A stretch of 64,000 nt of DNA from Pelotalea chapellei (GCF_018531195.1 NZ_JAHDYS010000001.1:248001-312000), one strand, 5' to 3'; counted from the stretch's first letter, positions 7,623 through 17,348 are shown. Program-made: numbers and translations. Notes: a model not told the origin generated them from the letters alone.

Positions 7623-10130
7623 ATGCCCAGAATAACGCTTTTCAAAAAAATACTGGCCGTCACACTGCTGCTTTCGCTACTGCCGCTTCTGGCGGTCTCG
7701 CTTATCCTCTTGTCTAACCTCGAATCGGTCAACACCCGCCTGGCGGCCGAAATATCCGAGACAGCAGACACCCAGGCCGCAGAATCACTGCAGATGCGTG
7801 CACAGCATGTGGCCGAGACAGTCGCCGATTTCCTCCACAAATGCGAAGCAGATCTGCTTTTCCTTACCAGAACTCCTCTCAACAACCGGCATCTGCTCAA
7901 TTTCTATGTGACCAGGCGCAGCGAAGTATGGGAACGACGCGGCACCGCATCTATGCCACGTGAAAACCGGGAGATGATTCCGCTCTACCGCTCGATTGCC
8001 TATATCGATCGGAATGGCAGGGAACGCGTGGTGATCAGGGACGGAAAATTTCTGCCGTCTGACCAGTTGAACAATGTAGCAACACCAGCCGGAACGGAAT
8101 TCAAAACCGAGAACTATTTCGAGCAGGTACGTCAATTAAAACCAGGTGCTATCTATGTTTCACACCTGACCGGCTTCCATGTATCGAAACAGGAACAGCT
8201 CAACGGAGCAACCGAGCCGGAAACAGCCTATCAGGGGGCAGCCTATCAGGGTGTCATCCGTTTTGGCGCCCCTTTATTCGACAGCGCGGGAGCTTTCAGC
8301 GGAATGGTGGTGATTTCTCTTGATCATCGTCATCTGATGGAACTCTCCCAGCATATCGATCCCGGCCGCAACTTCTCCACTGTTTTCCCCTCTTACAAAA
8401 GCGGCAATTACGCCTTTCTGTTTGATGATGAAGGCTGGATCATAACTCACCCCAAATATTGGGACATCCGCGGGCTCGACCGTAATGGCAGGCAGCTTCC
8501 CCCCTACACATCGCGCTCCAGTCAGGCTGATATAGACAGCGGACGCATACCTTACAATCTCGATCACGCCGGCTTCGTTCACCCCAACTATCCCAAAGTG
8601 GCAGCAGACATCAGGAACCACAAGATCGGTCACGTGGACATCACTAATGTGGGTGGCGCAAAAAAAATCATGTCCTATGCCCCCATCCCCTACGACACCG
8701 GCGATTACGGCAAACACGGCATTTTCGGCGGCGTAACGATCGGATTTCAGGTCGATCAGTTCCACGATGCGGCACGCAAAGGAAGCCACCTGATCAACCG
8801 CGAACTTCGGGGACATCGTACCTTGAGCGCTTTTATCATACTTGCCACAGCCATGCTGGCCGGGTTTTCCGCCTGGCTGCTCTCAAGCGGGATCACAAGA
8901 CCGCTAAACCAGCTGATCGATGGAGCACGACGACTCGCAGAAGGGGATACTCGCAGCAGGGTCTGTGTCTCCTCCAGGGATGAGCTGGGTGAACTTGCCA
9001 ATACGTTCAACTTCATGTCCCATGAACTTGAGTTGCGCAAAACAAGCCTGCTCTCCACCCTCGACGAACTACGGCGATCGCGCCTCGAAATCCTGGACGA
9101 ACGAAACTTCAAGGAGAGTATTCTTGAAAGTATTTCCAGCGCCATCATCACCTTCTCCCCGGATGGACTCCTAACCTCGATCAATGGGACCGGCAGAAAA
9201 TTCCTGGGAACCGGGATACCTGTCGGCATGCACTACCGCGATGTTTTCCATGGCTGGAATGGTGTGACGGAACAAACGGAAAGAATTTTATCCGGGGAAG
9301 GAGCCTATGGCCGGCACCCTCTGCACCTTGACAGAGGCAATGGCATGACACATTTTGAGATCGGCTTTTTCCCCATCGGAAAGAATGATACGCAAGGACT
9401 GACCGTAACCATGCGCAACGAGACCGAAAAGGAAAAATTGCGCGAAGAGATGATGCGGCTCGACAGACTGGCATCCCTCGGCAAACTCTCTGCCGGGATC
9501 GCGCACGAGGTGCGAAACCCCCTCACCGGCATCTCACTTCTTCTGGATGATCTGCACGACACCGCCACACTGGCTGCGGATGACAAGAATATGATCAAGA
9601 AAGCCCTGGCAGAGATAGAACGCCTTGAGCGCCTGATCAGCGCACTGTTGAATTATTCTTCCCCTGTTCGTGCAAACTTCAGGATGAGCGACCTTAATGG
9701 AGTCATAAACGACACGGTCCTGCTTATACAGCGGCAGTGCAATCGGCAGAAGGTTCATATCAGCTTTGAAGCCGGGGAGATTCCATCCTTCTGGTTTGAT
9801 CCTGAAAAGATCAAACAGGCACTGCTGAATATCATCAAAAATGCCCTTGAAGCCATGCCGCACGGGGGAGAAATTCTTATCCGAACAGTCGCGGAAGGCA
9901 CACATGTTACACTTGTCGTATCTGATACCGGGCCCGGGATCAGTCACGAGGACCTGCCACTCATTTTCGAACCTTTTTTCACTCGTAAAGGGGCTGGGAC
10001 AGGGCTGGGACTCTCCATCACCCAGCGCATAGTGGAAGAACACAATGGTCGGATTCGAGTGGAGAGTTCCGCTGCAGCAGGAACAATTTTCACCCTGGAG
10101 CTGCCGATGACCATTGTTCCAAAAGGATAG
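7623..10130 (+). CDS. Membrane sensor histidine kinase (dCache-HAMP-PAS-HisKA-HATPase)
   Basis: 835 residues. TM1 lies near residues 9-31 and TM2 near 400-420; they bracket a large periplasmic double-Cache-like sensor domain with FGAPLFDSAGAFSGMVVISLD and YAFLFDDEGWIITHP. A HAMP domain (SSGITRPLNQLIDGARRLAEGD), a PAS-like domain and the HisKA motif AGIAHEVRNPLTG with phospho-acceptor His628 follow, then the ATPase N, G1 and G2 boxes (NIIKNALEAMPHGG, DTGPGI, GTGLGLS). The response regulator begins three bases after the stop. Cache domains usually sense small organic molecules such as carboxylates or amino acids; the ligand is unknown. Confidence 0.92.
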   Translation: MPRITLFKKILAVTLLLSLLPLLAVSLILLSNLESVNTRLAAEISETADTQAAESLQMRAQHVAETVADFLHKCEADLLFLTRTPLNNRHLLNFYVTRRSEVWERRGTASMPRENREMIPLYRSIAYIDRNGRERVVIRDGKFLPSDQLNNVATPAGTEFKTENYFEQVRQLKPGAIYVSHLTGFHVSKQEQLNGATEPETAYQGAAYQGVIRFGAPLFDSAGAFSGMVVISLDHRHLMELSQHIDPGRNFSTVFPSYKSGNYAFLFDDEGWIITHPKYWDIRGLDRNGRQLPPYTSRSSQADIDSGRIPYNLDHAGFVHPNYPKVAADIRNHKIGHVDITNVGGAKKIMSYAPIPYDTGDYGKHGIFGGVTIGFQVDQFHDAARKGSHLINRELRGHRTLSAFIILATAMLAGFSAWLLSSGITRPLNQLIDGARRLAEGDTRSRVCVSSRDELGELANTFNFMSHELELRKTSLLSTLDELRRSRLEILDERNFKESILESISSAIITFSPDGLLTSINGTGRKFLGTGIPVGMHYRDVFHGWNGVTEQTERILSGEGAYGRHPLHLDRGNGMTHFEIGFFPIGKNDTQGLTVTMRNETEKEKLREEMMRLDRLASLGKLSAGIAHEVRNPLTGISLLLDDLHDTATLAADDKNMIKKALAEIERLERLISALLNYSSPVRANFRMSDLNGVINDTVLLIQRQCNRQKVHISFEAGEIPSFWFDPEKIKQALLNIIKNALEAMPHGGEILIRTVAEGTHVTLVVSDTGPGISHEDLPLIFEPFFTRKGAGTGLGLSITQRIVEEHNGRIRVESSAAAGTIFTLELPMTIVPKG

Positions 10131-10132
10131 CC

Positions 10133-11512
10133 ATGGAAAAAATTCTTATTATCGATGATGAAGCCTTCATCTGTGAAAATGTTGAACGGATTCTGGGAGA
10201 CGACGGCTACCAGGTCTGTTCGGCCAGTACCGGCAGCCAGGCCAGGGAGGCAGTGCTTTCCAATGACGTGGATCTGGCCCTGCTTGATCTCAATCTTGGC
10301 GCTGAAGACGGTATTGATGTACTCAAGATGCTCAAGGAACTCGATCCGAATCTGCTGGTCATCATCATCACCGGTTATGGTTCAGTGGAAAGTGCAGTGG
10401 ATGCACTCAAGCTGGGCGCATTCCATTACATGAAAAAACCCTTTAAAGCCGATGCATTGCGTGTGATTGTTAAACTTGCGCTGCAAACCCAGGTTCTCAA
10501 ACGGGAGGTGCGTAACCTGAAGAGGGCCGATGGCTTTCTGCCGGGTCGCTTCCCCATGATCGGAACCAGCAAGGCATTCGGTGCCGTGATCAATCAGGTT
10601 CGCGAGATAGCCCGCATTCCTTCAACCGTTCTGATCACCGGAGAGTCGGGAACCGGCAAAGAACTGGTTGCCCGCGGCATCCACGACCTGTCAGACAGAA
10701 GAGATGCCGCTTTTGTCGGTATCAACTGCGCTTCCTTGCCTGCCAATCTGCTGGAAAGCGAATTATTCGGCCACGAAAAAGGGGCGTTTACCAACGCAAC
10801 CAGCCGCAAGCCTGGTCTTTTTGAAGAAGCACATCATGGTACGATATTTCTTGATGAGATAGGCGAGATGGACATGTCCATGCAGGCCAAACTGCTGCGT
10901 GTTCTGCAGGAACGAACCATCCGCCGCGTGGGCGGAGTCAAGGACATCGTCATCGACGTGCGGGTGATCGCGGCCACAAACCGAAACCTGCAGGACAAAA
11001 TTGCCAATTCCAGCTTTAGGGAGGACCTCTTCTATCGCTTGAATGTCTTTCCTATTCATATCCCCCCACTTCGTGAACGGCCCGATGACATCCCGCACCT
11101 GGCAGCCTATTTCCTGGACAGTTTCAGCAATTCTTTCGGCAGGGATTTTCGCCGGATTTCACCGGAGGCCTCAGAGTTAATGAGCAGCTATGCCTGGCCC
11201 GGCAACATCCGCGAACTGAGGAACGTCATCGAACGCATCTGCATCATGAATCACGGCCCTGAGCTGCTGCCCGAACAGCTTCCCCAGGAAATGCGGGGGT
11301 TCTTTCCGCTCACTGCTCCCCTGAATTCCTATGCAAACAGCCGCACGCATCTTCCTGCGGACAAAGGGCTGGAAGAAGCTGTGATGGACTTTGAAAAAGC
11401 GATCATTGGCCAGGCCCTGCAGAAAACAAAGGGGAACGTCCTGCAAACGGCAACCATGCTGAGGATTCCACGCGGAACCCTTCGTTACAAAATGGAAAAA
11501 TACGGTTTATAG
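10133..11512 (+). CDS. Sigma54-dependent NtrC-family response regulator with GAFTNA variant
   Basis: 459 residues: receiver domain with phosphorylation site Asp52 (ALLDLNLG), AAA+ domain with Walker A GESGTGKE, Walker B GTIFLDEIGE, arginine-finger region FREDLFYRLNVFPI, and a C-terminal Fis-type helix-turn-helix (NVLQTATMLRIPRGTLRYKMEK). The sigma54-contact loop reads GAFTNA (residues 217-222) instead of GAFTGA. In NorR, replacing this glycine (G266D/N) is reported to give signal-independent activity, so the variant is notable. It forms a two-component pair with the kinase just upstream. Targets are unknown; sigma54-type promoters occur in this window at 14058, 34858 and 50575. Confidence 0.93.
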   Translation: MEKILIIDDEAFICENVERILGDDGYQVCSASTGSQAREAVLSNDVDLALLDLNLGAEDGIDVLKMLKELDPNLLVIIITGYGSVESAVDALKLGAFHYMKKPFKADALRVIVKLALQTQVLKREVRNLKRADGFLPGRFPMIGTSKAFGAVINQVREIARIPSTVLITGESGTGKELVARGIHDLSDRRDAAFVGINCASLPANLLESELFGHEKGAFTNATSRKPGLFEEAHHGTIFLDEIGEMDMSMQAKLLRVLQERTIRRVGGVKDIVIDVRVIAATNRNLQDKIANSSFREDLFYRLNVFPIHIPPLRERPDDIPHLAAYFLDSFSNSFGRDFRRISPEASELMSSYAWPGNIRELRNVIERICIMNHGPELLPEQLPQEMRGFFPLTAPLNSYANSRTHLPADKGLEEAVMDFEKAIIGQALQKTKGNVLQTATMLRIPRGTLRYKMEKYGL

Positions 11513-11522
11513 GAGGAACTTC

Positions 11523-12128
11523 ATGCAGCTTGTAAAAATGATACTCACCCTCTTGATGATTGTTGTCATGCCCCTCTCCTCAACAGCAGCGCCCTTGCAG
11601 GAGAAAGCCATTTTTGCAGGGGGCTGTTTCTGGTGTATGGAGGCGCCCTTCGACAAGTTGAACGGCGTGATTTCCGTTGAATCCGGCTACACCGGCGGCA
11701 CCGTTAAAAACCCCACCTACGAGCAGGTCTCCAGCGGCGGTACCGGTCATGCAGAGGCGGTACAGATCACCTATGACCCGTCTAAGATCAGCTATAAAAG
11801 CCTGCTCGGAGTCTTCTGGCACAACATCGATCCCACAGTCAAAGACAGGCAGTTCTGCGACACCGGGCACCAGTACCGCTCGGCCATCTTTTATCAAGGG
11901 GAAGAGCAGCGTAAGGCAGCCCTGGAATCAAAGTCGGCTCTGGAAAAGAACAAGCGCTTCAAAGGAACAGTACAGACAGAAATTGCCCAGGCTGGAGTTT
12001 TTTATCCCGCAGAGGAGTACCACCAGCACTACTACAAGAAAAATCCCCTGCGCTACAAATACTACCGGACAAGTTGCGGTCGTGATCGTAAGCTGAAAGA
12101 ACTGTGGGGAGATGCTGCAGGAAGGTAA
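11523..12128 (+). CDS. msrA: Peptide-methionine (S)-S-oxide reductase MsrA, exported form
   Basis: Repairs oxidised methionine in proteins. It has 201 residues, with a signal peptide (residues 1-23, ending STAAP) and the MsrA active-site motif GGCFWCME (catalytic Cys35), followed by GYTGG, YEQVSSGGTGHAEAVQITYDP and HQYRSAIFY. The exported form acts in the periplasm. A single MsrA domain is present with no MsrB fusion. AGGAGG lies just before the ATG, ten bases after the regulator gene, so it could be on the kinase/regulator transcript. Cys34-35 numbering counts from the precursor start. Confidence 0.94.
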   Translation: MQLVKMILTLLMIVVMPLSSTAAPLQEKAIFAGGCFWCMEAPFDKLNGVISVESGYTGGTVKNPTYEQVSSGGTGHAEAVQITYDPSKISYKSLLGVFWHNIDPTVKDRQFCDTGHQYRSAIFYQGEEQRKAALESKSALEKNKRFKGTVQTEIAQAGVFYPAEEYHQHYYKKNPLRYKYYRTSCGRDRKLKELWGDAAGR

Positions 12129-12157
12129 ACATTGACTCCTGCTCCGGGAAGAGGTGT

Positions 12158-12163
12158 TATAAT
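12158..12163 (+). promoter_or_regulatory. Candidate -10 element of the ric gene
   Basis: A perfect TATAAT lies between msrA and ric, 40 bases before the start codon. A TTGACT at 12132-12137 is 20 bases upstream, longer than ideal, so activation by a bound regulator is possible. Confidence 0.35.
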
Positions 12164-12203
12164 TAAATGACATCAGGCTCTACGTCTGAAAGGAGGAGGA
12201 CAC

Positions 12204-12941
12204 ATGAAAACCACCATGCAGCCACTAACATTTGCTGAGATGACAGTCGGTGAAATTGTAGCCGACGATTATAGGACTTCCAGAATATTTGAAAAATATG
12301 GCATAGATTTCTGCTGTGGTGGCAAGACCACCATCTCAACAGCCTGCAGGGAAAAGGGAATCAGCGAGACTGTCCTGTTTGATGAAATCGCAAACATAAA
12401 AAAAGAGGCCGCAGAGCGCAGCAGCCAGTATGGGTCATGGGAAATACCCTTCCTGACTGATTATATTATCAACGTTCACCACACCTATTTGAAGGACAAC
12501 CTTGCAAAGATAGCCGCAAACGCGCGAAAAATTGCAGGGGTCCACGGGAAGCATCACCCGGAGGTAATCGAGATTGCCTCTATTTTCGAGAAAATTGCTG
12601 CCGATATGACTATTCACCTCAAAGAGGAAGAAGAGGTTTTTTTCCCTGCTCTGAAACGGCTGGATGGCTTCATAAAAAGCAGCCTGACCCCGGATGCAAA
12701 GGATGTTGAAACTGTCAGATCAGTGCTTTCACAACTAGGCCACGAGCACGATGAAATAGGCGAAGCCGTGCACAGGATCCGTCATCTGGCCAAGAGTTTT
12801 GAGGTACCTGATGATGTCTGTCCCACTTTCAGGGTTACCTACCTGGAGCTGAATGAATTCGAGGACGATCTGCACAAACATGTGCATCTGGAGAACAACA
12901 TACTTTTTCCCAAGGCTGACAAGATCCTGCAAGCGCTCTAG
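12204..12941 (+). CDS. ric: Iron-sulfur cluster repair di-iron protein (RIC/YtfE/ScdA family)
   Basis: 245 residues. The N-terminal ScdA_N domain has the TVGEIVADDYRTSRIFEKYG...CCGG motif (vicinal cysteines 37-38). The C-terminal hemerythrin-like domain supplies the di-iron ligands: HHTYLKDNL, HHPEVIEI, HLKEEEEVFFP, HEHDEIGEA and HKHVHLENNILFP. The family repairs Fe-S clusters damaged by nitric oxide or oxidants. A very strong ribosome site (GGAGGAGG) precedes the ATG and a hairpin terminator follows. The neighbour msrA fits a stress-repair theme, but a separate promoter is likely. Confidence 0.94.
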   Translation: MKTTMQPLTFAEMTVGEIVADDYRTSRIFEKYGIDFCCGGKTTISTACREKGISETVLFDEIANIKKEAAERSSQYGSWEIPFLTDYIINVHHTYLKDNLAKIAANARKIAGVHGKHHPEVIEIASIFEKIAADMTIHLKEEEEVFFPALKRLDGFIKSSLTPDAKDVETVRSVLSQLGHEHDEIGEAVHRIRHLAKSFEVPDDVCPTFRVTYLELNEFEDDLHKHVHLENNILFPKADKILQAL

Positions 12942-12969
12942 GAATCGCCCTTACATCGTACATAACGAT

Positions 12970-13008
12970 CGGGAGGATACGGCAATGCTGTCAACCTCCC
13001 GTTTTGTT
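12970..13008 (+). terminator. Intrinsic terminator after ric
   Basis: CGGGAGG (12970-12976) pairs with CCTCCCG (12995-13001) and is followed by TTTTGTT. Confidence 0.7.
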
Positions 13009-13073
13009 ATAGCGGAAACTCACTGACTCCGCGCACCACATTTCAACAAGACCTCCAACAGAACAGGAAAACA

Positions 13074-13901
13074 ATGTCCGAAAAACATGACATCAAGCCA
13101 GATCAATCCATAGAGCTTCTCAAGGAACTGCACATACTCACCCGCGACGGCAAGCTGAACCAGGATAGCAGACGCAAACTAAAGCAGGTGAATCACCTCT
13201 GCCAGTTCATTGAACCGCTGCTGAACGAAGTGCGACAGAATCATGGGGTCACGCTGGTTGATCATGGCGCCGGCAAGTCATACCTCGGCTTCATCCTTTA
13301 CGATCTCTTTTTCAAGAACAGTAATGACAGCTCGCACATTTTCGGTATCGAGACGCGGGACGAGCTCGTAGAGAAATCAAAAGATCTGGCCCGGAGACTG
13401 GAATTCCCGGGCATGTCGTTTCTGAAGCTGTCCGTGGCCGATTCCATCGAATCTGATTTACTGCCAGCTACTGTTGATGTAGTTACCGCCCTTCATGCCT
13501 GCGATACCGCCACCGATGACGCCATCCGGTTCGCCCTGCTCAAGAAGGCGCGTTTCATAGTGCTGGTGCCCTGCTGCCAAGCCGAAGTGGCAGCCCACCT
13601 CAGAAAGAACAAAGGCCAAGTACTGGCAAAACAGGCTTTCACAGAAATCTGGCGGCACCCGCTGCACACCCGTGAATTCGGCAGCATGGTGACAAATGTA
13701 CTGCGTTGTCTGCAGTTGGAGGCCCATGGCTACCAGGTCAATGTCACCGAACTGGTGGGATGGGAGCATTCAATGAAAAATGAACTGATCATCGCCAGAT
13801 ATATGGATCTCCCCCGCCGACGTCCTGCAGACCGGCTTAAAGAAGTGCTGCAGACCCTCGGACTTGAAGATATGAACCAGCGTTTCTTTACCAGCCTGTA
13901 A
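13074..13901 (+). CDS. SAM-dependent methyltransferase (Methyltransf_32-like)
   Basis: 275 residues. Motif I appears as LVDHGAGKSYLGFILYD, typical of the METTL25/GSTCD-like methyltransferase fold, followed by an acidic residue at the end of strand 2 (HIFGIETRDEL), and the motif TALHACDTATDDAIRFALL. A cysteine pair, LVPCCQAE, lies where related proteins also have PCC. The N-terminal 65 residues are helical and charged. Substrate is unknown; tRNA or protein substrates are possible. It stands alone between two hairpins and is probably a single-gene unit. Confidence 0.8.
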   Translation: MSEKHDIKPDQSIELLKELHILTRDGKLNQDSRRKLKQVNHLCQFIEPLLNEVRQNHGVTLVDHGAGKSYLGFILYDLFFKNSNDSSHIFGIETRDELVEKSKDLARRLEFPGMSFLKLSVADSIESDLLPATVDVVTALHACDTATDDAIRFALLKKARFIVLVPCCQAEVAAHLRKNKGQVLAKQAFTEIWRHPLHTREFGSMVTNVLRCLQLEAHGYQVNVTELVGWEHSMKNELIIARYMDLPRRRPADRLKEVLQTLGLEDMNQRFFTSL

Positions 13902-13921
13902 GGGCTGCCTGCCTACCTGAA

Positions 13922-13944
13922 AAATCCGCCTTACTGGCGGATTT
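13922..13944 (+). terminator. Hairpin after the methyltransferase gene
   Basis: AAATCCGCC and GGCGGATTT form a 9-bp stem with a 5-base loop. No long T-run follows, so termination may be weak. The rest of 13945-14057 shows nothing recognisable. Confidence 0.5.
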
Positions 13945-14057
13945 CAGCCACACCGGATGGCCGATTTCGGCCACCTTCGTCATTTCCGCCAGCTGTCCCC
14001 CCTGCCCTACGCAATCAATCTTCTTTTAATTAAAGCCTTTGCCTTGCCCTCCCCTGG

Positions 14058-14073
14058 TGGCATCTGTATTGCA
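14058..14073 (+). promoter_or_regulatory. Sigma54-type promoter of the liv operon
   Basis: TGGCATCTGTATTGCA matches the -24/-12 consensus TGGCAC-N5-TTGCA at all positions but one, with the required GG-N10-GC spacing. Transcription would begin near 14085, about 57 bases before livK. Confidence 0.75.
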
Positions 14074-14141
14074 GTATAACAGAACACCATCTCGTATTTC
14101 CCGTATACCCATCAGCACAACCACAACAAAGGAGGTAAGTT

Positions 14142-15296
14142 ATGATCAGAAAAATTGCTGCATCAGCGCTCGTCATGGCGCTGGCCCTTCCGGGAATCTC
14201 CCAGGCGGCCCGAGTAAAAATCGGTTTTGTAAACTCGATTACCGGCCCCGAAGCCCCCATTGGTGAGAACCTCACTAATGGCGTCACCCTGGCACTGGAG
14301 GATCTCAAAAAGAAAGGGATCGAAGTTGACCTGATCAAAGAGGACGACACAGGTAAACCTGAAAAATCCCTGGCTGCCTTTGAAAAGCTGGCCACCCGCG
14401 ACAATGTTGCAGGAGTTGTTGGACCCTACACTTCAGCCTGTTCCAGTGCTGTTGCCAGCCAGGCCGACAAGTACAAGGTACCCTTGCTGATTCCTGCTGC
14501 TGCGAAAGAAGAGATCACCCGCAAAGGGTACAAATATGTTTTCCGCCTCAATGCTCCGGCAGATGTCTATTCCTCAGTACTGATGGATGCAGTACAGACC
14601 ATCGACAAGCCAAAAACGATTGCTTTCATCTACGAAAGTACTGACTTCGGTACATCGACAGTCAAAACTGCCAAGGAATACGCCAAGAAGCTCGGGATTC
14701 AAGAGGTAGCGGACGAAAAATACCAGAAAGGCGCCCCTGACTTCCGCTCGACACTGACCAAGATCAAGTCAAAAAACCCCGATCTTGTTTTCATGGTTTC
14801 TTACGTGGTTGATGCCATAACCCTCATGCGTCAGTCGAAGGAAATCGGCCTGTCCCCCAAAGCCTTCCTCGGCGGCGGAGCCGGCTTCACTACTGCCCAG
14901 TTCCTTGCCCAGAAAGAGATTTCCAACATGGTCATGTCCAGCACCCAGTGGACTGACGATGTGAGCTGGCCCGGTGCGGCAGATTTCGCCAAACGCTATA
15001 CTGCAAAATTCAAAAAAGAACCGACCTACCACGCTGCCTGTGCCTATGAGGCAATGGTTATCATGGCAGAGACAGCTTCAAAGAATGGTGGTGACCGCGA
15101 CAAAACCCGTAACGGACTCAAAGCGGGACATTGGAATGGAGTCATGGGTGAAGTCAAGTTCGCCGACTATGCCGGCTTCACCAATCAGAACAACCACCAG
15201 ATGCTGGTCCAGCAGGTCCAAAACGGCAAATACGAAACCGTATTCCCCCCCAAATTTGCAACCAAAAAAGCTTTGTATCCTTTTAAGTGGAAGTAA
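14142..15296 (+). CDS. livK: Branched-chain amino-acid ABC transporter substrate-binding protein
   Basis: 384 residues with a signal peptide (1-22, ISQAA). The mature protein has the type I periplasmic binding fold: VKIGFVNSITGPEAPIGENLTNGV, the conserved AGVVGPYTSACSSAVASQ ligand-binding turn, and TIAFIYESTDFGTS. It captures leucine/isoleucine/valine or a related amino acid or carboxylate; ABC binding proteins of this family also take aromatic acids, so the ligand is open. GGAGGT precedes the ATG. The permeases and ATPases follow in canonical order. Confidence 0.92.
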   Translation: MIRKIAASALVMALALPGISQAARVKIGFVNSITGPEAPIGENLTNGVTLALEDLKKKGIEVDLIKEDDTGKPEKSLAAFEKLATRDNVAGVVGPYTSACSSAVASQADKYKVPLLIPAAAKEEITRKGYKYVFRLNAPADVYSSVLMDAVQTIDKPKTIAFIYESTDFGTSTVKTAKEYAKKLGIQEVADEKYQKGAPDFRSTLTKIKSKNPDLVFMVSYVVDAITLMRQSKEIGLSPKAFLGGGAGFTTAQFLAQKEISNMVMSSTQWTDDVSWPGAADFAKRYTAKFKKEPTYHAACAYEAMVIMAETASKNGGDRDKTRNGLKAGHWNGVMGEVKFADYAGFTNQNNHQMLVQQVQNGKYETVFPPKFATKKALYPFKWK

Positions 15297-15378
15297 CATT
15301 CAGGGGTTCAGGTGCGGGCAATCAGGAATAAGAATCACCTGATTGTCCCGCCCTGATTCCCGACTCCGGAGTTTCATC

Positions 15379-16251
15379 ATGACCTTTTCCGTTCTGCTGC
15401 AATCCATCATAAGCGGTATGCTGGTCGGTGGCGTCTACGCCCTGATCGGCATCGGCCTGACCATTATTTTCGGCGTCATGCGGGTGATCAATTTTGCTCA
15501 TGGCGATATCATGATGGTCGGTATGTACCTGACCTTCTTCCTTTTTACCCTGCTCGGAATTGATCCGTTTGTATCGGTTCTGATTACCATGCCGCTCATG
15601 TTTCTGTTCGGCGCACTGATGCAGAAAGTATTCATCAATCGCGTCCTCAGTGCCCTTCCCCAGAACCAGATCCTGCTGACCATCGGCCTGGGCCTGATCA
15701 TGAGCAACAGTGCCATGTTGGCCTTCACATCCGACTATAAAATACTGACCACCAGCTACTCGTCATCCAGCTACAGCCTGGGAGGCATTTCAATTTCCCA
15801 ACCGCTGCTGATCTCATTCCTGATCACCTGCGCCATCACCGTCGGTCTTTACTGGTTTCTGATGAGAACAGACACCGGGCAGGCTATTCGCGCCACGGCC
15901 CAGGACCGGGAAGCTGCCCAACTGATGGGAATCAACGTCAAATGGATGTCAATCCTCTCCTTCGGCATCGGCTCTGCAATGGCCGGAACCGCCGGAGCCC
16001 TGATTGCCCCGACCTATTACATCTTTCCTCAAGTCGGCAGCGCTTTCACTCTGAAAGCCTTTGTCATCACCGTTCTGGGTGGAATGGGCAGCATCATCGG
16101 GGCTACCCTGGGGGGCATCATCATCGGCCTGGTTGAATCAGTGTCAGCTGTCACCATCTCATCCGAATGGAAGGACGTGGTCGTATTTGCCATATTCCTG
16201 CTTGTACTTCTCATCAAACCCTCGGGTCTGATGGGCAAATCACGCCTGTAA
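15379..16251 (+). CDS. livH: Branched-chain amino-acid ABC permease LivH
   Basis: 290 residues, almost all membrane-spanning (about eight helices). Family landmarks: GGVYALIGIGLTIIFGVMRVINFAHGDIMM, RATAQDREAAQLMGINVKWM (EAA-like loop) and GGMGSIIGATLGGIIIGLVES. The start at 15379 has GGAG upstream and gives a normal N-terminus; a TTG 12 codons earlier is in frame but adds a polar extension without support. It pairs with LivM to form the channel. Confidence 0.93.
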   Translation: MTFSVLLQSIISGMLVGGVYALIGIGLTIIFGVMRVINFAHGDIMMVGMYLTFFLFTLLGIDPFVSVLITMPLMFLFGALMQKVFINRVLSALPQNQILLTIGLGLIMSNSAMLAFTSDYKILTTSYSSSSYSLGGISISQPLLISFLITCAITVGLYWFLMRTDTGQAIRATAQDREAAQLMGINVKWMSILSFGIGSAMAGTAGALIAPTYYIFPQVGSAFTLKAFVITVLGGMGSIIGATLGGIIIGLVESVSAVTISSEWKDVVVFAIFLLVLLIKPSGLMGKSRL

Positions 16252-16268
16252 GCGGAGAATTCGAAACA

Positions 16269-17348
16269 ATGAAATCCATACATCCCTTAACTTCAATACG
16301 CGGGGCAAGCGCCGTCCAGATCATGTTCGGCATTGTGATAATCGCAGCACTGTTTGCGTTTCCACAGTTTGTTGAAAGCCCCTATGCCCTCCACATGATG
16401 ATCCTCTTCTTCCTCAGCACACTGATGGGATCAAGCTGGAACATTATCGGCGGGTATACAGGGCAATATTCAGTTGGTCATGCCGCCTATTTCGGGACCG
16501 GCGCCTATACCACCATGATTCTGCTCACCACCAAGGAGATCCCACCCTGGCAAGGGATGTGGATCGGTATGTTTGCAGCCGTAATCGTGGCCCTGATAGT
16601 CGGCAGCATCTGTTTCAGGCTACGTGGTCCCTACTTTGTTCTGGCATCCATTGCCGTGGCGGAGATAGTCAGAATTACGGCTCTCAACCTCACCGATCTG
16701 ACCAAAGGAGCTGAAGGCATCCTGGTGACGGACATCCCTCCTTTTAAAATTGGAGAGTTGTTGATTACCGACTTTGCCAGCAAGGTTCCCTATTACTACA
16801 TCGCCCTTGTCCTGGCACTCGCGATTATCCTGGTCACCTGGCTGGTGCAGCATTCCAAACTGGGCTACTACTTTCAGGCCATCCGCGAAGATCAGGATGC
16901 AGCCCACTCCCTTGGCATCAACCTGACCATCTGGAAGAACACCCCTTTGGTAATCTCGGCAGTGTTTACCTCTCTGGCAGGCAGTTTCTACGCGATCTTC
17001 ATCAAATTCATCGACCCCACAACCGTTTTGCCGCTTGATCTGTCGGTACAGATCGTGTTGATCAGCATCATCGGCGGCATCGGCACTATTTGGGGGCCAG
17101 TGGTCGGTTCTCTGGTACTGGTTCCACTCTCCGAAGCATTGCGCAGCAATGTGATTGCCCAATGGCTGATCAATTCAGGAATGGTCGATGCTGAATCGGG
17201 AACCGGAGTTTTCCTCAAGGAACATCTTGCTCACGCCCATGTCCTGATCTATGGAATTCTGGTGGTTGTGGTTATTCTTTTTATGCCGGAAGGTGTCATG
17301 GGCTACGTAAAAAAACTTGCCGCAAAGAAAAAAGGGGGTGAAGCCTGA
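16269..17348 (+). CDS. livM: Branched-chain amino-acid ABC permease LivM
   Basis: 359 residues with about nine hydrophobic helices. Landmarks: SWNIIGGYTGQYSVGHAAYFGTGAY, FRLRGPYFVLASIAVAEI, AIREDQDAAHSLGINLTIWKN and GGIGTIWGPVVGSL. An upstream in-frame extension to 16167 overlaps livH and is not used; the ATG at 16269 follows a GGAG. The TGA shares a base with the livG start (TGATG), showing translational coupling. Confidence 0.93.
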   Translation: MKSIHPLTSIRGASAVQIMFGIVIIAALFAFPQFVESPYALHMMILFFLSTLMGSSWNIIGGYTGQYSVGHAAYFGTGAYTTMILLTTKEIPPWQGMWIGMFAAVIVALIVGSICFRLRGPYFVLASIAVAEIVRITALNLTDLTKGAEGILVTDIPPFKIGELLITDFASKVPYYYIALVLALAIILVTWLVQHSKLGYYFQAIREDQDAAHSLGINLTIWKNTPLVISAVFTSLAGSFYAIFIKFIDPTTVLPLDLSVQIVLISIIGGIGTIWGPVVGSLVLVPLSEALRSNVIAQWLINSGMVDAESGTGVFLKEHLAHAHVLIYGILVVVVILFMPEGVMGYVKKLAAKKKGGEA

